Below are positions 1-7,252 of a DNA stretch of 22,953 bases, piece by piece. The stretch lies in NCBI GenBank assembly GCA_035273665.1, contig DATEOW010000048.1, positions 1 to 22,953 of the forward strand. The letters are read 5' to 3'. How positions within the stretch are numbered: position 1 is the first letter of the stretch; each line of letters begins with the position of its first letter. Origin of the DNA: DATEEW01 sp035273665 (GTDB lineage: Bacteria; Pseudomonadota; Gammaproteobacteria; Burkholderiales; SG8-39). The position numbers were made by a program, and so were the translations under genes. The notes below the pieces were generated by a model. That model ran no database searches and had not been told where the DNA came from. It worked only from the letters and a program-made list of their open reading frames with translations.

Positions 1-154
1 TCAGCGTCTCGGTTTTGCGATCAGGCGGCGGCGTATCGGAGTATTGGATACGGCCGTTGGCATCGGTCCATTTGTACAATTGACCGGCGGCAGCCGGTAG
101 CGTCGCGCTGAGGCTCAAAACGAGGGCTGCGATGGCGGTTAGGCGGAGTTTCAT
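1..154 (-). CDS. DUF4124-type exported protein, N-terminal part (runs off the left edge)
   Basis: Reading leftward from the ATG at 154-152, the protein begins with a typical signal peptide (MKLRLTAIAALVLSLSA, then an Ala-rich cleavage region). It continues with QLYKWTDANGRIQYSDTPPP, the hallmark of the short DUF4124 domain (Y-W-D-G-I-Y-DxPP). Exported envelope proteins with this domain are common in beta- and gammaproteobacteria, and their function is unknown. A ribosome-binding site (AAGGAC) lies six bases before the ATG, which supports this start. Only about 51 codons are inside the window, so length and C-terminal content cannot be judged. It is divergent from guaB, with a shared upstream region of about 145 bases. 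Confidence 0.85.
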   Translation of the reverse strand, partial: MKLRLTAIAALVLSLSATLPAAAGQLYKWTDANGRIQYSDTPPPDRKTETL

Positions 155-247
155 GACGTTGTCCTTAAAACGACATGGCGACCATATCGGCAGGGTGCGG
201 CGCCGTCAATGGGGCCGCGCCGCGGCATGCGCAGGAATACGCGGTCC

Positions 248-276
248 GTGTCTTTAGGGTCCGGGATGCGTATAAT
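248..276 (+). promoter_or_regulatory. Candidate sigma70 promoter of guaB
   Basis: A perfect -10 hexamer TATAAT lies at 271-276, 24 bases before the guaB ATG. Any -35 is weak (around 248-254, GTGTCTT). The short leader this implies (about 18 bases) has no clear Shine-Dalgarno sequence. The -10 is seen directly; its promoter role is inferred from position. Confidence 0.45.
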
Positions 277-300
277 GCCGCTTTGGTCGCTCCAATTGCC

Positions 301-1761
301 ATGCGAGTCATTACCAAGGCCCTGACGTTTGACGACGTCCTGCTCGTCCCCGCCCATTCCACCGTTCTGCCGCGCGACGTAACGCTTAAAACCCGGATTT
401 CGCGCAATATCCAGCTCAACATCCCGCTGATCTCCGCCGCTATGGACACGGTGACGGAAGCCCGTCTGGCCATTGCCATCGCCCAGGAGGGCGGCATCGG
501 CATCGTGCATAAGAACCTCGGCGCCAAGCAGCAAGCGGCAGAAGTGCTCAAGGTCAAACGTTACGAATCGGGGGTGGTGCGCGATCCCATTACCATCCCG
601 CCGGAAATGACCGTCCGGGAGGTCAAGGCACTCACCGAGCAGCACAAGTTCTCCGGTTTGCCGGTTGTCGAAGGCAAGAAAGTCGTCGGCATCGTCACCA
701 ACCGCGATCTGCGTTTCGAAACCCGGCTCGACCAGCCGGTAAGCGCCATCATGACGCCGCGTGAGCGTCTGGTGACCGTGCGGGAGGGCGCAACCCTCGA
801 AGAAGCTACCATGCTGTTGCATAAGCACCGGCTCGAACGTGTACTGGTGGTGAACGACAAATTCGAATTGCGCGGCTTGGTCACCGTCAAGGATATTCAG
901 AAATCCAGCGAACACCCTTTCGCTTGCAAAGACACACAAGGCAAGCTACGGGTGGGCGCCGCCGTGGGGGTAGGGGACGGCACGGAAGAGCGGGTTCATT
1001 TACTCGTCGAAGCGGGCGTCGATGTACTCGTGGTCGATACCGCCCACGGTCATGCGCAAGGCGTGCTTGAACGGGTGCAGTGGGTCAAAAAGAATTATCC
1101 CCGCGTCGATGTCATTGGCGGCAATATCGCCACCGCCGCTGCCGCGAAAGCCTTGGTCGAGTACGGCGCCGACGGCGTCAAAGTCGGTATCGGGCCGGGT
1201 TCGATTTGCACCACTCGCGTCGTGGCCGGTGTCGGCGTGCCGCAAATAACCGCCATTCGCAATGTTGTCGAAGGTTTCGGAGGCAGCCGCGTTCCGGTCA
1301 TCGCCGATGGCGGCATTCGTTATTCCGGCGACATCCCCAAAGCGCTAGCCGCCGGAGCCGATTGCGTGATGATCGGTGGCCTTTTCGCCGGCACGGAAGA
1401 AGCGCCAGGCGAAATCGAATTGTTCCAGGGTCGTTCTTATAAGTCGTATCGTGGCATGGGTTCATTAGCCGCTATGCAGCAGGGCGCCGCGGATCGTTAT
1501 TTTCAAGACCCCTCGGTCAATATCGACAAACTAGTACCCGAAGGCGTAGAAGGCCGCGTGCCTTACAAAGGCACTGTGACCGGGGTCATTGTTCAACTAC
1601 TCGGCGGCTTGCGCGCGAGCATGGGCTACATGGGCTGCGCAACCATTGATGACGTTCACAAACGCGCCGAGTTCGTGGAGATTTCTTCCGCGGGCATGCG
1701 CGAATCGCATGTGCACGATGTACAGATCACCAAAGAAGCGCCCAACTACCGTATCGAGTAG
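301..1761 (+). CDS. guaB: Inosine-5'-monophosphate dehydrogenase (GuaB)
   Basis: Catalyses NAD-dependent oxidation of IMP to XMP, the committed step of guanine nucleotide synthesis in the cytosol. The 486-residue product has the usual bacterial length. It begins MRVITKALTFDDVLLVPAHS, the canonical N-terminus, so I chose the ATG at 301 although the frame stays open back to 175. Two CBS domains (about residues 92-205) interrupt the TIM barrel. The catalytic loop GPGSICTTR carries Cys303, followed by the IMP phosphate motif DGGIRYSGD (about 336-344) and the mobile flap with the Arg399-Tyr400 pair and EGVEGRVPYKG. guaA starts 59 bases downstream on the same strand, so the two steps IMP to XMP to GMP are probably co-transcribed. 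Confidence 0.97.
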   Translation: MRVITKALTFDDVLLVPAHSTVLPRDVTLKTRISRNIQLNIPLISAAMDTVTEARLAIAIAQEGGIGIVHKNLGAKQQAAEVLKVKRYESGVVRDPITIPPEMTVREVKALTEQHKFSGLPVVEGKKVVGIVTNRDLRFETRLDQPVSAIMTPRERLVTVREGATLEEATMLLHKHRLERVLVVNDKFELRGLVTVKDIQKSSEHPFACKDTQGKLRVGAAVGVGDGTEERVHLLVEAGVDVLVVDTAHGHAQGVLERVQWVKKNYPRVDVIGGNIATAAAAKALVEYGADGVKVGIGPGSICTTRVVAGVGVPQITAIRNVVEGFGGSRVPVIADGGIRYSGDIPKALAAGADCVMIGGLFAGTEEAPGEIELFQGRSYKSYRGMGSLAAMQQGAADRYFQDPSVNIDKLVPEGVEGRVPYKGTVTGVIVQLLGGLRASMGYMGCATIDDVHKRAEFVEISSAGMRESHVHDVQITKEAPNYRIE

Positions 1762-1779
1762 AAGCGCAATGCCGGACAG

Positions 1780-1797
1780 AGGCGGCCGCGGCCGCCT
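1780..1797. repeat. Perfect 18-bp GC palindrome between guaB and guaA
   Basis: The sequence is AGGCGGCCGCGGCCGCCT, which equals its own reverse complement, followed by only TTTG. In RNA it could form a 7-bp stem with a CGCG loop just upstream of the guaA TTG start. It is too poor in following T residues to be a convincing intrinsic terminator. A role in partial termination, RNA stability or guaA translation is only inference. Confidence 0.5.
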
Positions 1798-1820
1798 TTG
1801 CCATTTCTGAAAGACGCAAG

Positions 1821-3401
1821 TTGGCACAGCAAAAAATTCTAATTCTCGATTTCGGCTCCCAGGTCTCGCAATTGATCGCGCGCCGAGTGCGGGAAGCAGG
1901 CGTCTATTGCGAATTGCACCCTTACGACATGTCGAGCGCTGCGATTCGCGAATTCAATCCAAACGGCATCATTCTTTCCGGTGGGCCCAACTCCGTTTAT
2001 GAAGCGGAAGACTGGCGCGCCCCCGATGCGGTATTTGACCTCGGCGTTCCGGTGCTGGGCATTTGTTACGGCATGCAAACCATGGCGAAGCAGTTGGGTG
2101 GCAAAGTCGAGAGCTCAGACAAGCGTGAATTCGGTTATGCGGAAATCCGCGCACGCGGCCACTCGAAGTTGTTTCGCGACATTCAGGACCGCAGTAACGC
2201 CGAAGGACATGGGCTCATCGACGTATGGATGAGCCACGGGGATAAAATCACCGAACTGCCGCCGGGCTTTAAGCTGATTGCCAGCAGCGACTCCTGTCCG
2301 GTAGCGGCGATGGCCGATGAGGAACGCGGCTTTTACGGCCTGCAGTTCCATCCCGAGGTCACACACACGCCAAAGGGACGCGACATGCTCGCGCGCTTTG
2401 TGCACGACATATGCGGTTGCGCCAGCGACTGGAACATGCCGGGCTACGTCGAGGAAGCCATTGCCAAGATCCGCGCGCAGGTCGGCAAGGAGGAAGTGAT
2501 CCTCGGTTTGTCCGGAGGCGTTGATTCATCAGTCGCCGCCGCGCTGATCCATCGCGCCATCGGCGACCAACTTACTTGTATCTTTGTCGATACCGGCCTC
2601 CTACGAAAAGGCGAAGCGGCGCAGGTCATGGACACCTTCGCCAAACATATGGGCGTGAAAGTCGACATGGTCGACGCATCCGAACAATTCATGCGCCATT
2701 TGAAAGGCGTCAAGGACCCAGAAGAAAAGCGCAAAATCATCGGCCGCGAATTCGTGCATGTCTTTCAGGCCGAGGCCGAGCGGCTTCCGAATGCGAAATG
2801 GCTGGCTCAAGGAACGATCTATCCGGACGTGATCGAATCGGCCGGCGCGAAAACAAAGAAGGCGCACACCATCAAGTCGCATCACAACGTCGGCGGCTTG
2901 CCCGATACTTTGCACTTGAAGCTGCTGGAGCCGCTGAGAGATCTGTTCAAAGATGAAGTGCGAGAACTTGGGCTTGCGCTCGGTTTGCCGCGCGAGATGG
3001 TTTTTCGTCATCCTTTTCCGGGGCCCGGACTGGGTGTGCGCATCCTCGGGGAAGTCAAACCCGAATACGCCGACCTGCTGCGCGAAGCGGATGCGATATT
3101 CATCGAAGAATTGCGTACCCATAAAGACGGTGAGCTCAGTTGGTACGACAAAACCGCACAAGCCTTCGCCGTGTTTCTTCCGGTGAGAGCAGTAGGCGTG
3201 ATGGGTGATGGACGCACCTATGAATACGTGGTGAGTCTCCGCGCTGTACAAACCACCGACTTCATGACTGCGCATTGGGCGCATTTGCCTTATGCCCTGT
3301 TGGGCAAAGTGTCCAATCGCATCATCAACGAAGTACGGGGCATTAACCGAGTGGTGTATGACATTTCCGGCAAACCGCCGGCAACCATCGAATGGGAATA
3401 G
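1821..3401 (+). CDS. guaA: GMP synthase, glutamine-hydrolysing (GuaA)
   Basis: Converts XMP to GMP using glutamine and ATP. The class-I glutamine amidotransferase domain (about 5-200) has the nucleophile Cys82 in GVPVLGICYGMQ and the His177/Glu179 pair in GLQFHPEV. The ATP pyrophosphatase domain has the PP-loop SGGVDSS (231-237). The C-terminal dimerisation domain ends RVVYDISGKPPATIEWE, the standard GuaA ending. The 526-residue length is normal. The start codon is TTG at 1821; MAQQKILILDFGSQ matches the family N-terminus and no in-frame ATG precedes it. The upstream ribosome-binding site is weak (AAAGACG), and a GC palindrome lies 24 bases before the start. Confidence 0.97.
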   Translation: MAQQKILILDFGSQVSQLIARRVREAGVYCELHPYDMSSAAIREFNPNGIILSGGPNSVYEAEDWRAPDAVFDLGVPVLGICYGMQTMAKQLGGKVESSDKREFGYAEIRARGHSKLFRDIQDRSNAEGHGLIDVWMSHGDKITELPPGFKLIASSDSCPVAAMADEERGFYGLQFHPEVTHTPKGRDMLARFVHDICGCASDWNMPGYVEEAIAKIRAQVGKEEVILGLSGGVDSSVAAALIHRAIGDQLTCIFVDTGLLRKGEAAQVMDTFAKHMGVKVDMVDASEQFMRHLKGVKDPEEKRKIIGREFVHVFQAEAERLPNAKWLAQGTIYPDVIESAGAKTKKAHTIKSHHNVGGLPDTLHLKLLEPLRDLFKDEVRELGLALGLPREMVFRHPFPGPGLGVRILGEVKPEYADLLREADAIFIEELRTHKDGELSWYDKTAQAFAVFLPVRAVGVMGDGRTYEYVVSLRAVQTTDFMTAHWAHLPYALLGKVSNRIINEVRGINRVVYDISGKPPATIEWE

Positions 3402-3413
3402 CAGTGCACGGGA

Positions 3414-3451
3414 TCGAAGGTTCCGCTCCGCTGATCTCATCATACCTTCGA
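3414..3451. repeat. Inverted repeat downstream of guaA
   Basis: Arms TCGAAGGT (3414-3421) and ACCTTCGA (3444-3451) are separated by 22 bases, just after the guaA stop. No T-tract follows, so this is at most a weak hairpin at the end of the guaBA transcript. Nothing else is recognised in the 131-base gap 3402-3532 between the convergent guaA and the prenyltransferase-like gene. Confidence 0.3.
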
Positions 3452-3532
3452 CGTTCGCAACATTCTCCAACCCGGGCGTTAGCGAGATGACAGCCGCTCT
3501 TGATGTTGGGCGGTGTGCGTAGATCGAAGCGC

Positions 3533-4147
3533 TTAGCCTCCGAGCGTTCTATCCTGCTGCTTGAACCAGCGCAGCGCCTCTTCAAAATGCTGCGGCCGGT
3601 AATCGGGCCAAAACGCGTCAACGACAAAGATATCGGCGTACACGGATTGGACAGGCAGGAACCCACTCAGTCGTCGGCCACCACCCCAGCGAACGACGAG
3701 GTCCAGCCGGGGCACTTCGATAGACCTTAGCTGCCCGTGCTTCAAGCCTTCAAGATCCCATTCCCATCCATAGTTGACGAGCAGATTCACCTTGATGCCG
3801 CCGCCCGAACGTCGGAGAAAGGGTGTCAACTCGTCGGGAAAAAGCTGCGATCGCTCATCGCCTACCACCAGCAAAGCAGCGCCGCGGGCTTGTGCCAGCA
3901 AGGCGAATTCAACGCATGCAAGCTGGAACCTTTCCGTTTGCGCAGAAGGGCGGCGGGTGTTGTCCTGAGTGAAGCCGTATACGGATACTTCTTCGATGCC
4001 GTGCGCGGCGCACAGATCGACCAGCGAAAGGCCTGGCGCGATCCCCGCGGCATAGCCTTCTTCCTTGTTTAGTCCTCGCGCTTGTGCCCAGCGCCGGTTG
4101 CCATCTGGGATAAAGCCGACGTGTTGCGGCAATCTTCCTTTAGCCAT
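3533..4147 (-). CDS. Short, divergent cis-prenyltransferase (undecaprenyl diphosphate synthase family)
   Basis: The 204-residue product carries all family blocks in order. These are HVGFIPDGNRRWA with the pyrophosphate-binding Asp15 (consensus MDGNGRWA), GYAAG, VYGFTQDNTRRP (consensus YaFSxeNwxRP), VNLLVNYGW, and DLVVRWGGGRRLSGFLPVQSVYADI (consensus DLxIRTxGExRxSNFLxWQxaYaE). It differs from normal UppS (about 250 residues). About 20 residues are missing between NYGW and DLVV, the RTSGE loop reads RWGGG, and the usual metal-site Glu in YAE is Asp172. A canonical uppS normally sits with cdsA/dxr, so this is probably a paralogue of unknown product length. I chose the ATG at 4147 because GGTGA lies five bases before it; a GTG at 4156 is possible. 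Confidence 0.8.
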   Translation of the reverse strand: MAKGRLPQHVGFIPDGNRRWAQARGLNKEEGYAAGIAPGLSLVDLCAAHGIEEVSVYGFTQDNTRRPSAQTERFQLACVEFALLAQARGAALLVVGDERSQLFPDELTPFLRRSGGGIKVNLLVNYGWEWDLEGLKHGQLRSIEVPRLDLVVRWGGGRRLSGFLPVQSVYADIFVVDAFWPDYRPQHFEEALRWFKQQDRTLGG

Positions 4148-4288
4148 TTCGTTCACCCATTAAGCGTCAGAGCGATTCGCATTCGAGTGACGGGCAACCT
4201 TCGTTCCGACTGCACTTAAAATCTAGCTCTCGGCGAAGTGGGGATTCGAGCAAGGGCAAAAGGCGATCGCGGCGCCCGATGCAGCAAA

Positions 4289-4316
4289 TGAAAAACGCCC
4301 CGAAGGGCGTTTTTCA
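4289..4316. terminator. Bidirectional intrinsic terminator
   Basis: A perfect 12-bp stem (TGAAAAACGCCC / GGGCGTTTTTCA) with a CGAA tetraloop has an A-tract on one side and a T-tract on the other, so it reads as a terminator on either strand. It lies 11 bases beyond the stop of the minus-strand BON-domain gene. It therefore most likely ends that transcript and separates it from the downstream prenyltransferase-like gene. Confidence 0.9.
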
Positions 4317-4326
4317 TTGAGCCTCG

Positions 4327-4644
4327 TTATTTCAGGTACAGATTGTTTTTGACCGACAGCACGCCGCTTGTGTCGCGCGCGAGTTCCATGGCCCTTTGAA
4401 AAGCGCCTTGGGAATCGACCGTACCGGTAAGGGTGACGACCTTTTTAAACGTGTCGACATTAATTTGGTATGCCTTGACCAGGGGATCATTGGCCAGAGC
4501 GCTTTTTACTTTGGCCGTAATCGCGGCGTCTTCAGTCACTTCAGCGGCATTGCGAGTCGTTGGCGTCGAGGTGCAGCCGACAAAGGACACCAAAGCAAAG
4601 GCCATGAAAATGGCCGACAGATACTTAGCAAGCGTTTGTTTCAT
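4327..4644 (-). CDS. BON-domain lipoprotein (OsmY-like, small)
   Basis: This 105-residue envelope protein starts MKQTLAKYLSAIFMAFALVSFVGCTS. That is a lipoprotein-type signal peptide ending at a lipobox-like FVGC (Phe at -3 is atypical). A single BON domain follows, about residues 37-104, with AAITAKVKSALANDP, VDTFKKVVTLTGTVDS and DTSGVLSVKNNL. BON domains are thought to bind phospholipid or membranes in the periplasm, often in osmotic or envelope-stress proteins. The ATG at 4644 is preceded by GGAGA seven bases away, which decides it over longer in-frame readings. It is monocistronic, ending at the hairpin terminator. Confidence 0.88.
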   Translation of the reverse strand: MKQTLAKYLSAIFMAFALVSFVGCTSTPTTRNAAEVTEDAAITAKVKSALANDPLVKAYQINVDTFKKVVTLTGTVDSQGAFQRAMELARDTSGVLSVKNNLYLK

Positions 4645-4884
4645 CGAATATTCTCCGTTGCAAAAAAAAGGGGATGCTGCGAATGCCCTTTCTATAAGGC
4701 AGTTTTCGGTCCTGCCCGCAGCAACCCAATGCAATTGCTTCGGCCGGCATGGTGTGACGCCCGGAGGTGACGCTTACCGGATTCACCCAGGGGGCGTAGT
4801 CATTACCCATCTGGTCAGTGCCAAAGACGCAGTCTTTAGCGCAGAATGTGCGCCACCGAAAATTCTGCGGTCCCTGGATTCGAA
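4645..4884. other. Divergent intergenic region, no gene seen
   Basis: These 240 bases lie between the BON lipoprotein (minus) and the interrupted hydrolase (plus). They must hold the promoters of both, but I find no -35/-10 pair convincing enough to place. A run of eight A residues (4662-4669) sits just upstream of the lipoprotein ribosome-binding site. Confidence 0.5.
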
Positions 4885-5340
4885 ATGCCCAATCGCGCAG
4901 ATGTTTTGTGGTTCAAACAGCAATTTCAGGCGCAAATCGAACCCGCGCTCTTGGGTACTCCGATCACCGTAGACATGATCGTCGCATTGGCGTGTCAAGA
5001 GACCGGGCACATCTGGCCGGTGCTGCGCAAGAAGAACATGAGCGTGACTCAGATTCTGTCCTTATGCGTCGGCGACACGATCGATGCCACCCCTACGGGT
5101 GGACGTCGCGCCTTTCCGCAGACCAAGGCCGCTTTGCTTCAGCGGCCGAATGGCCAGCAGATGTTCGATATTGCGCGCCAAGGCTTGGTTCGCATGGCCG
5201 AGCACATCAACGGCTACGCAAGCGCGGTGGCGAAACCGAACAAGTTTTGTCATGGATTCGGGTTGTTCCAACTCGATCTGCAATTCTTCCAACAAGACCC
5301 GGGGTATTTTTTTGAAAAGCGTTATGAACAGTTCAACTAG
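4885..5340 (+). CDS. Cell-wall hydrolase, N-terminal lysozyme-like fragment (ends at in-frame amber codon)
   Basis: This 151-residue piece looks like a lysozyme-superfamily glycan hydrolase domain. IVALACQETGHIW carries a candidate catalytic Glu39, and KFCHGFGLFQLDLQFF (about 120-135) is the G-Q/F-type substrate block of such folds. The domain identity comes from motif resemblance to uncharacterised proteobacterial proteins, so it is only moderately sure. No signal peptide is seen. A TAG at 5338-5340 stops translation in the middle of what should be a continuing helical domain; the next 419 codons are open in the same frame and carry on the same protein. I took the ATG at 4885; an ATG at 4846 is also in frame, and neither has a strong ribosome-binding site. 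Probably a gene broken by a nonsense mutation. Confidence 0.65.
   Translation: MPNRADVLWFKQQFQAQIEPALLGTPITVDMIVALACQETGHIWPVLRKKNMSVTQILSLCVGDTIDATPTGGRRAFPQTKAALLQRPNGQQMFDIARQGLVRMAEHINGYASAVAKPNKFCHGFGLFQLDLQFFQQDPGYFFEKRYEQFN
5338..5340 (+). other. In-frame amber codon splitting the hydrolase gene
   Basis: TAG follows AAC (KRYEQFN*) and is followed in the same frame by TLGKCLAELRNALRKLGL, which reads as the natural continuation. One base change (for example from CAG, AAG, TAC or TAT) would restore a single frame of about 570 codons. Confidence 0.8.
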
Positions 5341-5376
5341 ACGCTGGGCAAGTGCCTCGCCGAACTCAGGAATGCA

Positions 5377-6597
5377 TTGCGCAAGCTGGGTTTGCAAAGT
5401 CGCGAATCGCTGAGTGATATGGAATTGGCTTCGGTAGGCATCGCCTACAACACCGGCAGCTTTAAGGCGAGCAAGGGGCTCAAACAAGGGCACTTCAACG
5501 GCGAGAAGTTTTACGGCGAATGTATTTTCGACTTTCTCAGGCTGTCGCAAACGGTGGCCTTGTCCGGTGCAAGACCCATCGTTCTGCCGGCAAGGGATGG
5601 CGAAGCCATCCTTCCGCCGTCCGCGCCGGTGACGGCCACCGGCCCGTTCATGAAAGTCGATACGCGGCGGAGCACTCTACGTGTGCGGAGCGAAGCAAAG
5701 ATCTCTCGTCCCACCATGGCGAATGTTAAGGGAGAGCTACCGGATGGTCATCCCGTACGGGCGTTGACTGGCAAGGTCGTCAATGGCTTCATTGAGATTC
5801 AAACCAGTCTGAACGGCGCCTTCCTGCAAGGCTTCGCTTCGGCCGATTTCCTCCGATCCGATTCGCAAATTACCGAAGTGCCTATTATTGAAGCGGCAGC
5901 GACCTTGCCCGAAACAGGAATCGTCGCAGTCAGCATGCCGCGACGCGTAGGGACGGTCACGAAGCGCACACAGGAGGCCAATGCGCACTCGCTCAATGAA
6001 TCCGGGCAACCTACACGCCAAGGTGGAACACCCGATGAATTGCGCGCTGGAATCGCACGGATCATCGACTGGCTCGCAGTCGACAAAGCGTCGCATAAGC
6101 GTTATCAGCCAAACGGCGGTCGCACCTTTTGCAATATCTACAGCCATGATTTCTGCATGCTCTCGAATGTATATTTGCCGCGCGTATGGTGGTCGCAACG
6201 CGCGCTCATCGACCTGAGCCATGGCCGGACAGTGGAACCCCTGATCGGCAACACGATTAATGAAATCCGTGCGAACGACTTATTTCGCTGGTTGCGCGAA
6301 TTTGGCCCGAGTTTCGGCTGGCGACAGACCGGTGAACCGAGCAAGCTGCAGGAAGCGGTCAACCAAGGTGCGATTGGTCTGATCGTGGCTCGGCGCAAGC
6401 AGGACGGAAGATCGGGGCATATCGTTCCCGTAGTGCCCGAGACGAGTACTGATCGTGCCCGGCGGGATGCCGCAGGGGAGGTGATAGCGCCGTTGCAAAG
6501 CCAGGCCGGTACCGCAAATTTCCGTTATGGAACGAATCGGCTGAATTGGTGGAAGGGCGAGGAGTTTGCCGAGAGCGCTTTTTGGCTTCATGCCTAG
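5377..6597 (+). CDS. Cell-wall hydrolase, C-terminal SH3 + NlpC/P60- or CHAP-like fragment
   Basis: In frame with the fragment upstream. It begins with the end of the lysozyme-like domain (ELASVGIAYNTGSFKASKGLKQGHF, described here in two parts: ELASVGIAYNTG and GLKQGHF). A bacterial SH3-like segment follows (STLRVRSEAKIS to QGFASADFL, about bases 5670-5860). The C-terminal domain has Cys in RTFCNIYSHDF (codon 6130-6132) and His in SGHIVPVVPE (codon 6418-6420), the order of a Cys/His papain-like peptidase such as CHAP or NlpC/P60. The intact protein would therefore cut both glycan strands and peptides of peptidoglycan. A TTG at 5377 has AGGA five bases before it, so re-initiation is possible; otherwise this half is expressed only by readthrough. 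Confidence 0.65.
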   Translation: MRKLGLQSRESLSDMELASVGIAYNTGSFKASKGLKQGHFNGEKFYGECIFDFLRLSQTVALSGARPIVLPARDGEAILPPSAPVTATGPFMKVDTRRSTLRVRSEAKISRPTMANVKGELPDGHPVRALTGKVVNGFIEIQTSLNGAFLQGFASADFLRSDSQITEVPIIEAAATLPETGIVAVSMPRRVGTVTKRTQEANAHSLNESGQPTRQGGTPDELRAGIARIIDWLAVDKASHKRYQPNGGRTFCNIYSHDFCMLSNVYLPRVWWSQRALIDLSHGRTVEPLIGNTINEIRANDLFRWLREFGPSFGWRQTGEPSKLQEAVNQGAIGLIVARRKQDGRSGHIVPVVPETSTDRARRDAAGEVIAPLQSQAGTANFRYGTNRLNWWKGEEFAESAFWLHA

Positions 6598-6775
6598 TCG
6601 GCATCGAGCGCGATCATCAAATGACGCATTTAAGAAGCGACGTGCGCTAGTCACACTCTGCCGGCTTTGCGCCTTCAGCTTTGGGGCGAGCATCCGGCGC
6701 TTATCCTGGCCCGCTACGCGTAAAAGCGTCTTGAGTTAAAGTGCTGACACGGCGAGCATCGCTGTGTACAGGCTT

Positions 6776-7252
6776 ATGAACGACGAACTTTTTATGCGTG
6801 AGGCGATCGTCCTTGCGCTTCATGCACAGCAACAGAACGAGGTACCGGTCGGCGCCGTTGTCGTTTGCCGGGGCGAAATCATCGGACGGGGCTTCAATGC
6901 GCCGATCTCGCGGCACGATCCAACTGCTCATGCGGAAATTGCTGCCCTTCGGGAGGCTTCCGGCGCGGTGGGCAACTACCGTTTGACCGACTGCGAACTT
7001 TTTGTGACCCTCGAGCCTTGCATCATGTGCGCCGGTGCGATCATGCATGCGCGAATCGCGCGACTGGTTTATGGCGCGCATGATCCCAAGACGGGCGCCT
7101 GCGGCAGTGTGTTGAACCCTTTTGCCGACCCGCGCATCAACCACCATACTGCAATATTCGGCGAGGTTCTCGCTGAGGAATGCGGTGCGTTATTGAGCCA
7201 ATTTTTTCAACAAAAACGGCTGCTGCAAAAAGGAACACCTGGTGCGCATTGA
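6776..7252 (+). CDS. tadA: tRNA-specific adenosine deaminase (TadA)
   Basis: Deaminates A34 of tRNA-Arg(ACG) to inosine. The 158-residue product has the zinc and proton-shuttle motif HAE (His52, Glu54) and PCIMC (Cys82, Cys85). The flanking LFVTLEPCIMCAGAIMHARI and VYGAHDPKTGACGS are diagnostic for TadA rather than other cytidine/guanine deaminases. The ATG at 6776 gives the usual MxDExFMRxA start; a GTG at 6764, preceded by GGCGAG, would add four residues. Its last 11 bases overlap the start of the next gene, so translation of the two is probably coupled. The gap 6598-6775 before it shows nothing else recognisable. Confidence 0.95.
   Translation: MNDELFMREAIVLALHAQQQNEVPVGAVVVCRGEIIGRGFNAPISRHDPTAHAEIAALREASGAVGNYRLTDCELFVTLEPCIMCAGAIMHARIARLVYGAHDPKTGACGSVLNPFADPRINHHTAIFGEVLAEECGALLSQFFQQKRLLQKGTPGAH

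Noticed and set aside
175..300. A 42-residue N-terminal extension of GuaB
   Set aside because: The family starts at the Met at 301, and the extension would run through the perfect TATAAT at 271-276.
151..939. A 262-codon open frame on the minus strand opposite guaB
   Set aside because: Its protein is the mirror of guaB codons, has no domain resemblance, and conflicts with the DUF4124-type start at 154.
2601..3470. A 289-codon open frame on the minus strand opposite guaA
   Set aside because: It is antisense to the unmistakable GuaA ATP-pyrophosphatase and dimerisation domains, has no recognisable motif, and arises from codon-position GC bias.
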